A stretch of DNA of 64,000 nucleotides, taken from positions 1 through 64,000 of the forward strand of contig NZ_BAZY01000008.1 of assembly GCF_001310975.1 (NCBI RefSeq). Reading direction: 5' to 3'. The notes under the pieces are model-generated. The model saw nothing but the letters and a program-made list of their open reading frames with translations. It did no database searches and had not been told where the DNA came from. How positions within the stretch are numbered: the stretch's first letter is position 1; every line of letters begins with the position of its first letter. The position numbers and the translations under genes are program-made. Of the stretch, positions 8,462 through 19,472 are shown piece after piece. The DNA is from Thermoanaerobacter thermocopriae JCM 7501 (GTDB taxonomy: Bacteria; Bacillota; Thermoanaerobacteria; Thermoanaerobacterales; Thermoanaerobacteraceae).

Positions 8462-8546
8462 TTCACTTGCCCTAGAAAAATTGTTATAATTAATTGCGAT
8501 AGTAAAAGAAAGGGGGATACCCGCAATGCGGGTATATGGACTATGA
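8462..8546 (+). promoter_or_regulatory. promoter, leader hairpin and 6-codon frame before yycJ
   Basis: A -10 TATAAT at 8485-8490 lies 17 nt after TTCACT. The strong SD AGGGGG (8511-8516) is followed by a perfect hairpin ATACCCGC/GCGGGTAT (8517-8535). The ATG inside the hairpin loop (8526) opens a 6-codon frame. Its TGA overlaps the yycJ ATG as ATGA, so translation of yycJ may be coupled to it. Confidence 0.55.
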
Positions 8547-9322
8547 AATTTTGCTCTTTAAGGTCAGGTAGTAGTGGAAATGCTATTTACATCAATCATA
8601 AAGATGTACATATACTTATTGATGCGGGTTTAAGCGGCAGAACAATTGAAAGAGCGTTACTTAACATAGGCGTAAACCCTAAAAGCCTGTCTGCTATTCT
8701 TATTACTCATGAGCACAAAGACCATATTAAAGGGGCAGGAGTGCTTTCAAGGAGATACAATATACCTATATATGCCAATAAAGCTACGTGGGGTGCGATG
8801 GAAAAAGACATAAAAGAAATTTCCGAAAAAAACAAACTCTATTTCACAACCGGGGAAGAATTTGAAATTGGAGAAATAAAAATAATACCCTTTAAAAAGC
8901 CCCACGATGCTGTGGAGCCGGTAGGTTTTTCCTTTAAATGCGGAGACAAAAAAATTTCCATTGCTACTGATTTAGGGTACATGACAAGAGGAGTTGCAAA
9001 TCATCTTATAGGTTCTGATGTAGTACTTTTAGAATCAAATCATGATATACAAATGCTTATTAATGGTTCATATCCTTGGCCTCTTAAAAAAAGGATTTTA
9101 TCTAATTTAGGACATCTTTCTAATGATGCAGCTGCAGACACTTTGATGAAACTTTTTAAAATGAAAGCAATAGGTATAGCTTTTTTAGGCCATTTAAGCC
9201 AAAATAATAACAGACCAGAACTTGCCTTTACTACTGTAACGAATATGCTTAAAAAATCGGGAGTAAAATTTGAAGTTCGCCTGGCTTTAAGAAATATTGA
9301 AAGTGATTTGGTAGAAATATAA
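8543..9322 (+). CDS. yycJ: YycJ/WalJ-family metallo-beta-lactamase-fold hydrolase
   Basis: 259 residues. The metal-binding HxHxDH motif (THEHKDH, residues 56-61), the N-terminal SLRSGSSGN signature and IATDLGYMT identify the YycJ/WalJ group, whose Firmicute members are linked to DNA-end processing and cell-wall/division control. A C-terminal FLGHLSQNN histidine motif completes the zinc site. The best SD is 26 nt upstream of this ATG and fits the small leader frame better (see the leader entry). Transcribed alone; a strong terminator follows. Confidence 0.9.
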   Translation: MKFCSLRSGSSGNAIYINHKDVHILIDAGLSGRTIERALLNIGVNPKSLSAILITHEHKDHIKGAGVLSRRYNIPIYANKATWGAMEKDIKEISEKNKLYFTTGEEFEIGEIKIIPFKKPHDAVEPVGFSFKCGDKKISIATDLGYMTRGVANHLIGSDVVLLESNHDIQMLINGSYPWPLKKRILSNLGHLSNDAAADTLMKLFKMKAIGIAFLGHLSQNNNRPELAFTTVTNMLKKSGVKFEVRLALRNIESDLVEI

Positions 9323-9359
9323 AAAATGCGGCAAAGTTTTGGGCTTTTGCCGCATTTTT
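9321..9359. terminator. bidirectional terminator between yycJ and the permease
   Basis: AATGCGGCAAA pairs with TTTTGCCGCATT and has A and T tracts on the two sides, serving the two convergent genes. Confidence 0.85.
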
Positions 9360-10773
9360 ATTGATATTCTTTTAATTTGGCTAATATACTGTGATATCTC
9401 CCATAACCAAAATAAATAAAAAGCCCTATTACAAACCATACAATAAATCTAACCCATGTTTGCCAGGAAAGAGATAACATAAGCAAAAGGATGAAAAAAA
9501 TGGCCAAAATAGGTGTCAATGGTACACCTGGAGCTTTAAATTTTCTTGGCAATTCGGGTTGCTTGTATCTCAATACTATAACAGCAGCAGAAGTTATTAT
9601 AAGAGCAAACATAGTACCCATATTTACAAGCTCTGCGATTATGTCTATTGGCAAAAATCCCGCTGCCAGAGTTGTTACAATCATTATGAGATATATAGAG
9701 AAAGCGGGTGTTCTAAATTTTGGATGAACTTTTGAAAAAGTGGGTGGAAGCAATCCATCACGAGATATAGCAAAGATTATTCTTGTAGCACCATAAAACA
9801 TAACTAATAGCACGGTGGTAATAGCTATTATAGCACCTAAAGAAACAAGCCCTTGTGCCCAGTTTAAACCTATCAAACCTAAAGCTTTTGCAACAGGAGC
9901 TGTATCTTTTAACTCTCCATATGAAACAACACCTGTCAAAATTGCTGAAACAGCAATATATAAAAGAGTACTTATTCCGAGGGAACCCAAAATTCCAATA
10001 GGCATATCTTTCGCTGGATTTTTTGTTTCTTCAGCAGCAGTAGAAACTGCATCAAAGCCCATATATGCAAAAAAAACAATTGCAGCACCTTTAAAAACAC
10101 CTTTCCAACCATAAGGCATAAAAGGTTGCCAATTAACTGGCCTTACATGGGATATGCCAACAAAAATAAAGAAAAGTACCACAAACACTTTAAAGGCAAC
10201 CCCGATATTATTAATAGTTGCTGTTTCTTTTGCACCGATGTAATTTAAAAGGGCGATAATAATAAGGATTCCTATTGCTGGAATATTAATAAGTCCTCCT
10301 GAGCCTTGCAAGGAAGAATGAGTAGCCCAACCGGGAATATTTACCCCTAGGCTTGAAAGAAGATTGGTAAAATAACTGGACCAGCCCAAAGCTATTGCAG
10401 GAAGTGCAAGGACGTACTCAAGTATTAAATCCCATCCAATTATCCACGCAATAAATTCTCCCATTGCGATATATGCATAATTATAAGTGGAACCTGCAAT
10501 TGGGAACATTGATGCTAATTCTGCGTAAGAAATTGCAGCGAAAGCACAAGCCAGTCCTGCTAAAATAAAAGAAAGAACAATTGAAGGGCCAGATTTTTCA
10601 GCAGCGGCGACACCAGCAAGAACGAATATACCTGTACCTATAATTGCTCCCAATCCTAATGCGACAAGGTCAACTGCTGTCAATGACTTTTTAAGTTTAT
10701 ATTGTTCACTTTCTGCATCAACTAATATCATTTCTAAAGTTTTCCTTCTAAAAAATTCCTTTGAATGTGTCAC
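9358..10773 (-). CDS. APC-family amino-acid permease
   Basis: 471 residues with about 12 hydrophobic segments. The first helix holds the APC signature GLGAIIGTGIFVLAG, which forms the substrate carboxylate site; FFAYMGFDAVSTAAEETKNPAKDMP is the conserved TM6-loop region. It resembles the cationic amino-acid transporter (CAT/YfnA) branch. Substrate cannot be fixed from sequence. The GTG start at 10773 follows AAGGAGGT. It is a single gene, divergent from the threonine operon. I see no T-box or other riboswitch in its leader. Confidence 0.9.
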   Translation of the reverse strand: MTHSKEFFRRKTLEMILVDAESEQYKLKKSLTAVDLVALGLGAIIGTGIFVLAGVAAAEKSGPSIVLSFILAGLACAFAAISYAELASMFPIAGSTYNYAYIAMGEFIAWIIGWDLILEYVLALPAIALGWSSYFTNLLSSLGVNIPGWATHSSLQGSGGLINIPAIGILIIIALLNYIGAKETATINNIGVAFKVFVVLFFIFVGISHVRPVNWQPFMPYGWKGVFKGAAIVFFAYMGFDAVSTAAEETKNPAKDMPIGILGSLGISTLLYIAVSAILTGVVSYGELKDTAPVAKALGLIGLNWAQGLVSLGAIIAITTVLLVMFYGATRIIFAISRDGLLPPTFSKVHPKFRTPAFSIYLIMIVTTLAAGFLPIDIIAELVNMGTMFALIITSAAVIVLRYKQPELPRKFKAPGVPLTPILAIFFILLLMLSLSWQTWVRFIVWFVIGLFIYFGYGRYHSILAKLKEYQ

Positions 10774-11165
10774 TAAATTACCTCCTTATAGCAATTAATT
10801 ATTAAATTAAATTTTTCAATCAGAAACCTCATACCTTCTTTTCCAGTATAAAAACAAAAGTACTTATCACTTTATTATGATGATATATTATTACGCTATT
10901 GTATTAAAGCAAAATAATACTACATTTAACTTTTTAAAATACTAGTTAAAAATACAAAGCAAATAAAAATATCTTAAAGAACCGTTTTAAAAAAATGAGA
11001 GAAGCACGTAATTTTATAAACAATTATAGAGTATATATCTATTTTCTGTCAATGGCTTTTTTCTAGTAAACGTGACCTCCTATTGATTTTTATAATTTAA
11101 TGTGATAAAATGTATATCATATATGGAATATTGTCTATTCAAAAAGAACAATAGGAGGTGAAATT
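10774..11165. other. divergent intergenic region, permease / threonine operon
   Basis: About 390 nt of AT-rich DNA between divergent genes. An SD (AGGAGGTGAA) for the rightward gene is at 11153-11162 and a TATAAT-like region is near 11090-11115. I see no recognisable riboswitch, tRNA or repeat. Confidence 0.5.
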
Positions 11166-11606
11166 GTGGGGGAAGATAGTAAACTTTATATAATAAGAGA
11201 GGAAATCCTTTCGGATTCCCTTAAAAAAACTTTAAAAGTAAAAGAATTATTAGAATCAGGTAAAGTGAAAACTATCAATGAAGCAGTAAAACAAGTAGGT
11301 ATTTCTCGAAGTGCTTTTTACAAGTATAGAGATTATGTCTTTCCCTTTTCTAAATTTAGCAAAGGGAAAATCATAACTTTATCTATGCTGTTAGACCATA
11401 TGCCAGGTGTACTTTCTTCTATTTTGGATGTGGTGGCAAAAGCAAGGGGCAATGTTGTCACCATAAATCAAAGTATGCCTTCTATGGGTGTAGCCAATGT
11501 GACAATTTCTGTTGATACCCAGTACATGGAAATGAGCTTAGAAAATTTTCTTGAAAAATTGTCTAGTCAAAACGGAGTTAGGAAGATAGAAATTTTGGGA
11601 GAATGA
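11166..11606 (+). CDS. UPF0735 ACT-domain protein, PheB-like
   Basis: 146 residues. The N-terminal helix-turn-helix-like stretch ([26 protein letters not shown]) is followed by an ACT domain from about residue 70 ([31 protein letters not shown]), the fold that binds amino acids. B. subtilis PheB has the same build. It starts at GTG with AGGAGGTGAA upstream and leads the hom-thrC-thrB genes with a gap of 12 nt, so a regulatory role in this pathway is plausible but unproven. Confidence 0.88.
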   Translation: MGEDSKLYIIREEILSDSLKKTLKVKELLESGKVKTINEAVKQVGISRSAFYKYRDYVFPFSKFSKGKIITLSMLLDHMPGVLSSILDVVAKARGNVVTINQSMPSMGVANVTISVDTQYMEMSLENFLEKLSSQNGVRKIEILGE

Positions 11607-11618
11607 GAGGGATTGAGA

Positions 11619-12874
11619 ATGAAAATAGGACTGATGGGGCTTGGCACAGTTGGAACAGGCGTAGTTCATTTAATAAACCAAAACGGTAAAAACATTGAAA
11701 AAAAGTTGGGGGAAAAAATTGAGATAAAGAAGATACTTGTAAAAGACCCTAATAAAAAAAGGGCATCCTTTGCAGAAGGGAAAATAACTTTTGATGCAAA
11801 CGACATTTTAGAAGATGAAGAAATAGATGTAGTGGTTGAGGTGATGGGGAAAGAACATCCTGCTTTGGAATATATCATAAAAGCCCTCAAGAAAGGCAAG
11901 CATGTCGTTACTGCTAACAAAGAAGTTATAGCAGTTCACGGGAAAGAGCTAATAAAACTTGCAACTGAAAATAAAGTAAATCTTCTCTATGAGGCATCAG
12001 TTGGTGGAGGCATTCCAATTATCAGGCCATTAAAACAATGTCTTGCGGCGAATAAAATATACGAAATCAAAGGAATATTAAATGGAACTACAAATTATAT
12101 ATTGACAGAAATGAAACAAAAAGGTTTAGACTTTGAAGAAGTTTTAAAAGAGGCTCAGCAAAAAGGTTATGCAGAAGCAGACCCCACAGATGACGTGGAA
12201 GGTTTTGATGCGGCAAGAAAACTCGCTATACTATGCACTTTAGCTTTTAACAAATTCATTTTGCCTGAGAAAATTTACACAAAAGGTATAAAGTCCATTT
12301 CTAAATCTGACATAAAATATGCCGAAGAATTGGGGTACCATGTAAAACTCATAGCTTATGCAAAAATTGACGAAAACGAGCGATTAGAAGCATGGGTACA
12401 TCCTGTTATGATAAAAAAGACAATCCTTTAAGCAGCGTAAATGGAGTCTTTAACGCTATTTTAGTTGACGGAAATGCGGTAGGTGAAGTCATGTTTTATG
12501 GGCAAGGAGCGGGTATGATGCCTACTGCTAGTGCGGTTGTTGCAGACATAATGGATGTGAAAAACCACATTGTAATTCAAAATGGCTGCGAGGATGCGGA
12601 CCTTCTTCCTGTTGTGGATACTGCATCCAAATATTATATAAGACTCATAGCCATTGATAAACCTGGTGTAATGAGCAAAATTACTGGAATATTAGGAGAC
12701 AAAGGGATAAGTCTTTTATCAGTGGTGCAAAAAGGGGTTTTGAAAGATACTGCAGAGATTGTTTTGATTACTCATATTGCGAATACAGGGAAGGTGTTTG
12801 AAGCTTTAGATGAAATACAAAACATGAAAGAAGTAGAAAGCATAGAAAGCGTCATAAGAGTAGAGGAGGAATAA
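11619..12874 (+). CDS. hom: homoserine dehydrogenase (one frameshift)
   Basis: About 418 residues. Reduces aspartate semialdehyde to homoserine. The NAD(P) motif GLGTVGTG lies at residues 7-14, with [11 protein letters not shown], the signature [12 protein letters not shown] and [11 protein letters not shown] following. A C-terminal ACT domain ([17 protein letters not shown]) suggests feedback control by threonine. The frame breaks near 12418 in an A run ([16 protein letters not shown]). The start is the ATG at 11619 rather than the upstream TTG, because AGAGGGA sits 6-12 nt before it. Second gene of the threonine operon. Confidence 0.93.
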
Positions 12875-12876
12875 TA

Positions 12877-13927
12877 GTGAAGTGGCAAGGACTAATAAAA
12901 GCTTATAGAGAATTTTTACCTAAAATAAAAGAGGAAAACATAGTTACTTTAAAAGAAGGCAATACACCTCTTTATGAGGCTATAAATCTTCAAAAACTTT
13001 TTCCAGGCATAAAAATATATCTGAAATATGAAGGGTTAAACCCAACAGGTTCTTTTAAAGACAGGGGTATGACTGTAGCAGTATCGCAGGCAAAAGAAGA
13101 GGGCTCTAATGCAGTTGTGTGTGCTTCAACAGGAAATACTTCTGCTTCTGCAGCTGCCTATGCAGCAAAAGCAGGTCTTAAAAGCATCGTACTCATACCT
13201 GGTGGCAAAATTGCCTTAGGAAAGCTTGCTCAAGCAATTGCTTATGGTGCTAAAGTCATTGCCATAAATGGAAACTTTGATGATGCCTTGAAATTGGTTA
13301 GAGAAATTTCGGAAAAATTTCCTATAACTCTGGTGAATTCCATAAATCCTTATAGGTTAGAAGGACAAAAGACGGCTTCTTTTGAAATATGTGATGAACT
13401 CAAAGATGCACCTCTTACGTTGCCTCCCTGTTGGAAATGCGGGGAATATTACTGCCTATTGGATGGGCTTTAAAGAATATTATAATGCCAAAAAAATAAT
13501 GAGACTTCCTAAAATGTTAGGTTTTCAGGCTGCTGGGGCTGCGCCTATAGTTGAAAACAGAGTAATTGAAAACCCAGAGACTATTGCAACAGCTATACGA
13601 ATAGGCAACCCTGCCAGCTGGCGAAAGGCAGTTGCTGCAAGGGATGAGTCGGGTGGACTTATTGACAAAGTTACAGATGAAGAAATACTAGAAGCTTATA
13701 ACCTTTTAGCTAAAAAGGAGGGCATTTTTGCAGAGCCTGCTTCAGCAGCTTCTATTGCAGGGGTTATAAAAAAATACAAGGAAGGATTTTTTAAAGAAGG
13801 AGAGTCTGTTGTTTGTGTGTTAACTGGAAATGGCTTAAAAGATCCAGATACAGCTGTTAAATTAGGAGGAGAAATAAAAACGATAGAGGCAAATCTAAAA
13901 ACATTGGAGGAAGTTTTGTATGGATAG
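12877..13927 (+). CDS. thrC: threonine synthase (one frameshift)
   Basis: About 349 residues. A PLP enzyme converting O-phosphohomoserine to threonine. The PLP lysine is K61 in [26 protein letters not shown] binds the phosphate, and the C-terminal [13 protein letters not shown] is typical. The frame shifts near 13425 in a C run, between APLTLP and [15 protein letters not shown]. It starts at GTG two nt after hom and overlaps thrB by 8 nt, so translation is coupled. Confidence 0.93.
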
Positions 13928-14845
13928 CGATATGGTGCAGGTGAGAATTCCTGCTTCTTCAGCAAATTTGGGACCTGGTTTTGACTGCATAGGAGTGGCA
14001 CTAAATTTGTACACAGAAATTTCTATGGGATTTATAGAAAAAGGGCTTATTATAGAAGTTTCAGGAGAGGACTATAAAGAAATAGAGACGACAGAGAATA
14101 ATCTTGTTTATAAAGCGGCTAAAATAATTTTTGAAAAAACAGAAACACAATATAAAGGCTTAAAAATAGAAATAAAAAATGGCATTCCTATAGGCAGCGG
14201 TCTTGGAAGTAGTGCTGCAGCGATAATTGGCGGGATGTTGGCGGCAAATGAACTTGCAGGGGGTATTTTAACCCATGAGGAGATTTTAAACCTTGCAGCT
14301 TCCATGGAAGGGCACGCCGACAACGTAGGTCCTGCTCTAAATGGAGGACTAAATGTAACAGTTTTTGATGGAGTAAATACTTATTATGTAAAAAAAGAAT
14401 TAGAAAATGATTTAACATTTATTGCTTTTACTCCAAAGAAAGTTTTAAAGACGGAAATAGCAAGAAATATATTACCACCAAAAATAGACTTTAAAGATGC
14501 TGTATTCAATACAGGTAGGTCTTCTCTTTTGACAGCTGCTTTGTTTAGCGGAAGGTACGATTTGTTAAAAATTGCTAGTCAAGATATGCTCCATCAAAAA
14601 TATCGATCTAAACTTATACCTGAAATGTATGCCTGTTTTGAAAAATCTTTAGAAGCAGGAGCTTATTCTGCTTTTCTAAGTGGGGCAGGTCCTACAATTA
14701 TGCTATTTGCCCAGAAGATAAAGTAGATAAAGTAGTAGAAAGTGTGGGAAGTGTGTATACTTATATGGGAATTGATTACAGAGTATACAAACTCCATTGT
14801 GAAAACAATGGTGCTCAAGTTTCAAAGGTTTCTCTATCAATATAG
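13920..14845 (+). CDS. thrB: homoserine kinase (one frameshift)
   Basis: About 308 residues, GHMP kinase family. Makes O-phosphohomoserine for Thr[19 protein letters not shown] opens the protein, the ATP loop is [16 protein letters not shown], and SGAGPTIM is the third GHMP motif. The frame breaks near 14708, where one T is missing. The true C-terminus reads [11 protein letters not shown] and runs to the TAG at 14843-14845, inside the terminator hairpin. Last gene of the operon. Confidence 0.92.
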
Positions 14846-14860
14846 AGAAACCTTTAATTT
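14824..14860 (+). terminator. terminator of the threonine operon
   Basis: A perfect 14-bp stem, AAAGGTTTCTCTAT with ATAGAGAAACCTTT, has a 4-nt loop and is followed by AATTTT. It overlaps the thrB stop codon. Confidence 0.85.
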
Positions 14861-14934
14861 TGGATGCATTGTGATATAATTAAACTAACAGGAAAGAAAG
14901 AAATTATAACTTTTTAGGGATGGAGGTATATATT

Positions 14935-16304
14935 GTGAAGAAATTTTTGCCGCTATTTTTGACATTTATCCTTGCAATAAGTGTTGTTTTTGCTATTCCA
15001 GTTCCTGCTTTTTCTGAGACTTCAACACAGATTCAAGAAGACCAGCAATTATATGATAACCTTGCGGACATTGGTTCTATAATGAAGTATATAAAAGATA
15101 ACTACGTAGGAGATGTGACGTATGAGCAACTTAAAGAAGCGGCTTTAAAAGGAATTTTTTCAAGCTTGATGAGTACAGTACATATTTTACAAAAGAAGAG
15201 TTCAAAGATTTTACTAAAAATACTTATGGAACTTTTAGTGGGACAGGAATGGTCTTGGCCGAAAAGGACGGAAAAATTGTTGTAATTTCTGTTTTAGAAG
15301 GTTCGCCTGCTGAAAAAGCTGGAATCAAAAGTGGCTATATCTTAAAAGCAGTAAACGACAAAAGCATTGAGGGGATGAATATAAACGATGTAGTAAATAT
15401 GATAATAGGGGAGGAAGGTACAAAAGTAAAGGTTACGTTTGACGTAGGAGGGACAACAAGAGAATTTGAACTTACAAGGCAAATAATTCGAGTCAACCCA
15501 GTTTCCTATAAAATAATCCAGGGAGTTGGATACATAAAAATACAAGAATTCAATGAGAATACTACATCTAGTATAACAAAAGCATTACTTTACATGGACA
15601 AAAACAATGTAAATAAAATAATCCTCGATTTGCGGGACAATCCTGGCGGCTTATTAACAGAGGTGGTAACCGTTGCAAACTTCTTTGTTCCAAAAGGGGT
15701 TGTGGTGACTGTAGAGAAAAAGGATGGAGAGGATGAAGTATATTATTCTTATCTTAACAATCCTAAGTACAGATTAGCAGTTTTAATCAATGGCAATACT
15801 GCTTCTGCAGCTGAAATATTAGCAGGAGCCATCCAGGATACAAAAGTAGGTATATTAGTGGGAGAAAAATCTTTTGGAAAAGGAACTGTCCAATCGGTAG
15901 TGCCACTGCCGGATGGAAGTGGCTTTAAGCTTACGATTGCAAGGTATAAGCTCCCTTCAGGCAGATATATTGATAAGCAAGGCTTGAAACCAGATATATA
16001 TGTGGCAAGTACTCAATATACTCCTTCGATTAAATTTAACGGTACGTTAAAGGTGGGTTCCAAAGGAAATGATGTAAAAATTCTACAGAAACATTTAAAT
16101 ATCTTGAAATTTAATGCTGGTCCAGAAGACGGCATTTTTGGTCCTAAAACAGCAAAAGCTGTAAAAGAATTACAAAAAAAAGCGGGGCTGACTCCAACAG
16201 GGGTTTTTGATAAAAACACATACGATGCAATGGTTAAAATGCTCGAAGAATTAAATAATAAGGATAATCAGTTAGATAAGGCAATAAAAGTATTAAACAG
16301 CTAA
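14935..16304 (+). CDS. C-terminal processing protease, S41 (one frameshift)
   Basis: About 456 residues. Exported: a lysine start and hydrophobic core (KKFLPLFLTFILAISVVFA) form a signal peptide. The PDZ domain (VLEGSPAEKAGIKSGYIL) is followed by the S41 core, with the serine in NGNTASAAEILAG and the lysine in GEKSFGKGTVQS. A C-terminal peptidoglycan-binding domain (VGSKGNDVKILQKHL) localises it to the wall. The frame shifts near 15168 (SSL|DEYSTYF, one G missing). The GTG at 14935 is preceded by GGAGG with 8-nt spacing; the earlier in-frame ATG overlaps the SD. Confidence 0.92.
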
Positions 16305-16305
16305 A

Positions 16306-16512
16306 TATGCTGAAAAGAAAGGTGCACTAATCGTTACGGCTGCTGGAAATGACAGTTTAGATGTTGGAAATAGAAAAGAAGTTACAGAATTTGCAAATGA
16401 AAAATATGGACCTCTTGGCTATGAATTCAAATGGGCAGGATTTTATGCACTGGCAACTTTGCCAAATGTTGTAACCGTGTCTGCTACAGGACAAATGCAA
16501 AAGGCTCCTTAA
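16306..16512 (+). pseudogene. C-terminal fragment of a subtilisin-like (S8) protease
   Basis: An open frame of 68 codons with no start reads KKGALIVTAAGNDSLDVGN, then LPNVVTVSATG. This is the segment around the conserved oxyanion asparagine of S8 proteases and the VSATG strand. The catalytic Asp, His and Ser regions are absent. It directly abuts the ctp stop, so it is a deletion remnant fused to a terminator. Confidence 0.75.
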
Positions 16513-16538
16513 GGTTTTATCTTAAGGAGTCTTTTTTT
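16505..16538 (+). terminator. terminator after ctp and the S8 remnant
   Basis: CTCCTTAAG pairs with CTTAAGGAG over a 7-nt loop and is followed by seven T residues. Confidence 0.9.
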
Positions 16539-16611
16539 AGAGTAATTTTTATCTTTTAAGATAATAAAATTTTATTTTTGCATATCAGTAATCGATATTT
16601 TTTTAACAATG

Positions 16612-16634
16612 TACATTTTACGTGGACAAATGTA
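16612..16634. promoter_or_regulatory. inverted repeat upstream of the aminotransferase
   Basis: TACATTT and AAATGTA form perfect 7-bp arms 9 nt apart, about 75 nt before the gene. It could be an operator; the binding protein is unknown. Confidence 0.4.
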
Positions 16635-16707
16635 TTTTTTACTATTGCATTTTTTACTTTATTGATTTATCATATTAAATATACATCTAGTAACAAGGAG
16701 TGATAAA

Positions 16708-17794
16708 ATGAAAGAAATGATATTGATGACACCAGGCCTACAATGGTGCCGGAAGATGTAAAAAAAGTTGCGGGTGCACAACCTTTACACCATAGAACGG
16801 AAGATTTTTATGAATTATTTTCTAATCTCAATAAAAATTTAAAAGAAATATTTAAAACTAAAAATGAAGTTATTACGTTGACCTCATCAGGAACAGGTGG
16901 AATGGAAGCTGTCATTGCAAATCTTTTTTCCACAGGAGATAAAGTATTAGTTGCCAGTATAGGTTATTTTGGAGAAAGATTTTATAACATAGCAAGAGCA
17001 TATGGCCTTGATGCAGAACTTCAAGACTTTGGCTGGGGAAACGCCGTAGACCTTGACGTATTAGAAGATAAATTAAGAAATGGCAATTACAAAGCCTTTT
17101 AGTTACCCATAATGAAACTTCCACAGGAGTTACAAATAACGTAAAAGAAATTGCAAAAATTGCTAATAAATACGGGGTAGCAATTGTCGTTGATGCTGTA
17201 AGCTCTTTAGGTGGTATACCCCTTGAAATGGACGAGTGGGGTATTGATGCAGTAATAACCTGTTCTCAAAAGTGCCTGATGTCCCCACCTGGACTTAGCT
17301 TTGTTGCTTTAAGTGAAAGAGCATGGAAAATGGCTGAAACTTCTAATCTTCCAAAATATTATTTTAGCTTGAAAAAAGCAAGAGAAGGCGTTTTAAAGCC
17401 CAACCCCGATACTCCTGCTACTCCTGCTGTTTCTACAATAATGGCTGTAGCAAAAGCGACAAATATGCTTTTGGAATTGGGATTGGATAATGTATACAAG
17501 AGGCAAGCTGACTATGGAAAAAGAGTGAGAGAATACATAAAGAGCCTGGGATTAGAGCTGCTGCCTGAAGAAGAGATAGCTTCTGATTTAATAACTGCTA
17601 TAAAAGTTCCTGAAAAATACAAAGCATCAGAAATTATAAACCACATGAAAGAAAAACATGGGGTATTAATAACAGGAGGGCAAGGACCTTTAAAAGGGAA
17701 AATTATAAGAATAGGTCATATGGGTTATGTTACTGAAAAAATGCTTACTAAAACCCTTGAGGCGTTGAAAGATGCAATAGATAAGGAGGGATAA
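16708..17794 (+). CDS. class V aminotransferase, serine biosynthesis type (two frameshifts)
   Basis: About 362 residues. A PLP aminotransferase of the alanine-glyoxylate/serine-pyruvate group. MTPGPTMVPEDV opens the protein, TSSGTGGMEAVIAN binds PLP phosphate, VDAVSSLGGIP holds the PLP aspartate, and the lysine is in TCSQKCLMSPPG. Two C-run losses break the frame (near 16738 and 17095, KAL|LVTHNE). The ATG at 16708 follows AAGGAG. It is joined to serA with a 3-nt gap. In clostridia such pairs supply serine, with the aminotransferase making phosphoserine; that role is inferred from context. Confidence 0.88.
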
Positions 17795-17797
17795 ATT

Positions 17798-19398
17798 TTG
17801 AAGATAATTGTCACAGAAAAAATATCAGAAAGTGGGATTGAGTATCTTAAAAAACACGCTGAAGTAGATGTGAAAACTAATATCTCGAGAGAAGAGCTTT
17901 TAGGAATTATTAAAAATTATGATGCTATTATTGTTAGAAGTGCTACAAAAGTGGATAGAGAACTCATCGAAAAAGGCGAGAAGTTAAAGGTAATAGGTCG
18001 GGCAGGAAATGGGGTTGACAACATTGATGTGTCATCAGCTACCGAAAAAGGAATCCTTGTTGTAAATACTCCTACTGGGAATATCGTTGCTGCAGCGGAA
18101 TTGACCGTTGGTCTTATGCTGGCTATAGCCAGAAATATACCACAGGCATATCATGCTGGCCTTAATGGAGACTTTAGAAGGGATAAATTCAAAGGCGTTG
18201 AACTAAATGGTAAAACTGTAGGTATAATAGGTTTTGGTCGAATCGGTTCCCTTGTTGCTGCAAGGCTGGCAGCATTCAACATGAGAGTAATTGCTTACGA
18301 CCCTTATATGCCTGATAGTCGTTTTGAAAAATACGGAGTAGAAAAAGTTACTTTGGATGAATTACTTCAGCAATCAGACTTTATAACAATCCATCTCCCA
18401 AAAACGGAAGAGACAAAAAAAATGATTGGGGAAAAAGAATTTAAAAAGATGAAAAAAGGAGTTAGAATAGTAAATGCTGCTAGAGGAGGCATTATTGATG
18501 AAAAGGCACTTTACAATGCCATAAAAGAGGGCATTGTAGCGGCAGCAGGTTTGGATGTTCTTGAAGTAGAGCCCAAATATAATGTAGAACGACAAGATTT
18601 TCACAATCCTCTTCTTGAACTGCCAAATGTTGTCTTTACTCTTCACCTTGGAGCTTCGACTTATGAAGCGCAAGAAAACATAGGCATATCAATTGCTCAA
18701 GAAGTAATTTCGGCTTTAAACGGCAATTTGTACGGAAACATAGTAAATTTACCAGGCGTAAAATCTGATGAATTTTCACAGCTTAAACCATACATGAGAT
18801 TAGCCGAAGCCATGGGAGCACTTTATTATCAAATAAATGACACTCCTGTTAGATTAGTTGAAGTGATATATAGAGGAGAGATTTCAAAAACTAATACAGA
18901 GATTGTCACTCTCTATGCCCTTAAAGGCTTTTTAAAGCCTGTGTTAGAAGAGGATGTAAGCATTGTAAATGCAAAATTAAGGGCAAAAGAAATGGGAATA
19001 GAGATTGTAGAAGGAAAAATCGAAGAAATAAACCACTATTCAAGCCTTATCATTCTCAAGATTACAGACACTCATGGCAAAACCACACAATTTGCTGGAA
19101 CCACATATGGAGAAGAAATAAGAATTGTAGAGTATATGGGTCATAAAGTAAATTTTGAGCCTACAGAAAACATGCTATTTGTTAAGAATAAAGACGTACC
19201 AGGGTTATAGGTCATATTGGGAATGTATTAGGAGACTTTGGCATAAACATCTCAACTATGCAAGTAAGCCCCAATAAAAATGATGGAACTGCCCTTATGA
19301 TTGTAAGTACGGACAAAGAAATTCCTGATGAGGCGGTAGAGTCGCTAAATAAATTAAATAGCATAATAAAAGCAAGAGCGGTAAAGGGGCTAATATAG
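17798..19398 (+). CDS. serA: D-3-phosphoglycerate dehydrogenase (one frameshift)
   Basis: About 533 residues, the long SerA form. First step of serine synthesis. The NAD site is VGIIGFGRIGSLVA, with DFITIHLPKT and VNAARGGIIDEKAL following; an intervening domain and a C-terminal ACT domain (VPGVIGHIGNVLGDFGINISTMQV) complete it. The ACT domain allows feedback by serine. One G is missing near 19207 in a G run. It starts at TTG with AAGGAGGG 8 nt upstream. Confidence 0.94.
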
Positions 19399-19472
19399 AA
19401 ATAAAGATTGTTGTCAGAATATTATAAAGATGATATAATATATACAAAGTAAATTTTATTAAGGTGATAAAA

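Noticed and set aside
10774-11165. T-box or lysine riboswitch before the permease or the threonine operon
   Set aside because: I found neither a T-box motif nor a riboswitch core, and no terminator/antiterminator pair.
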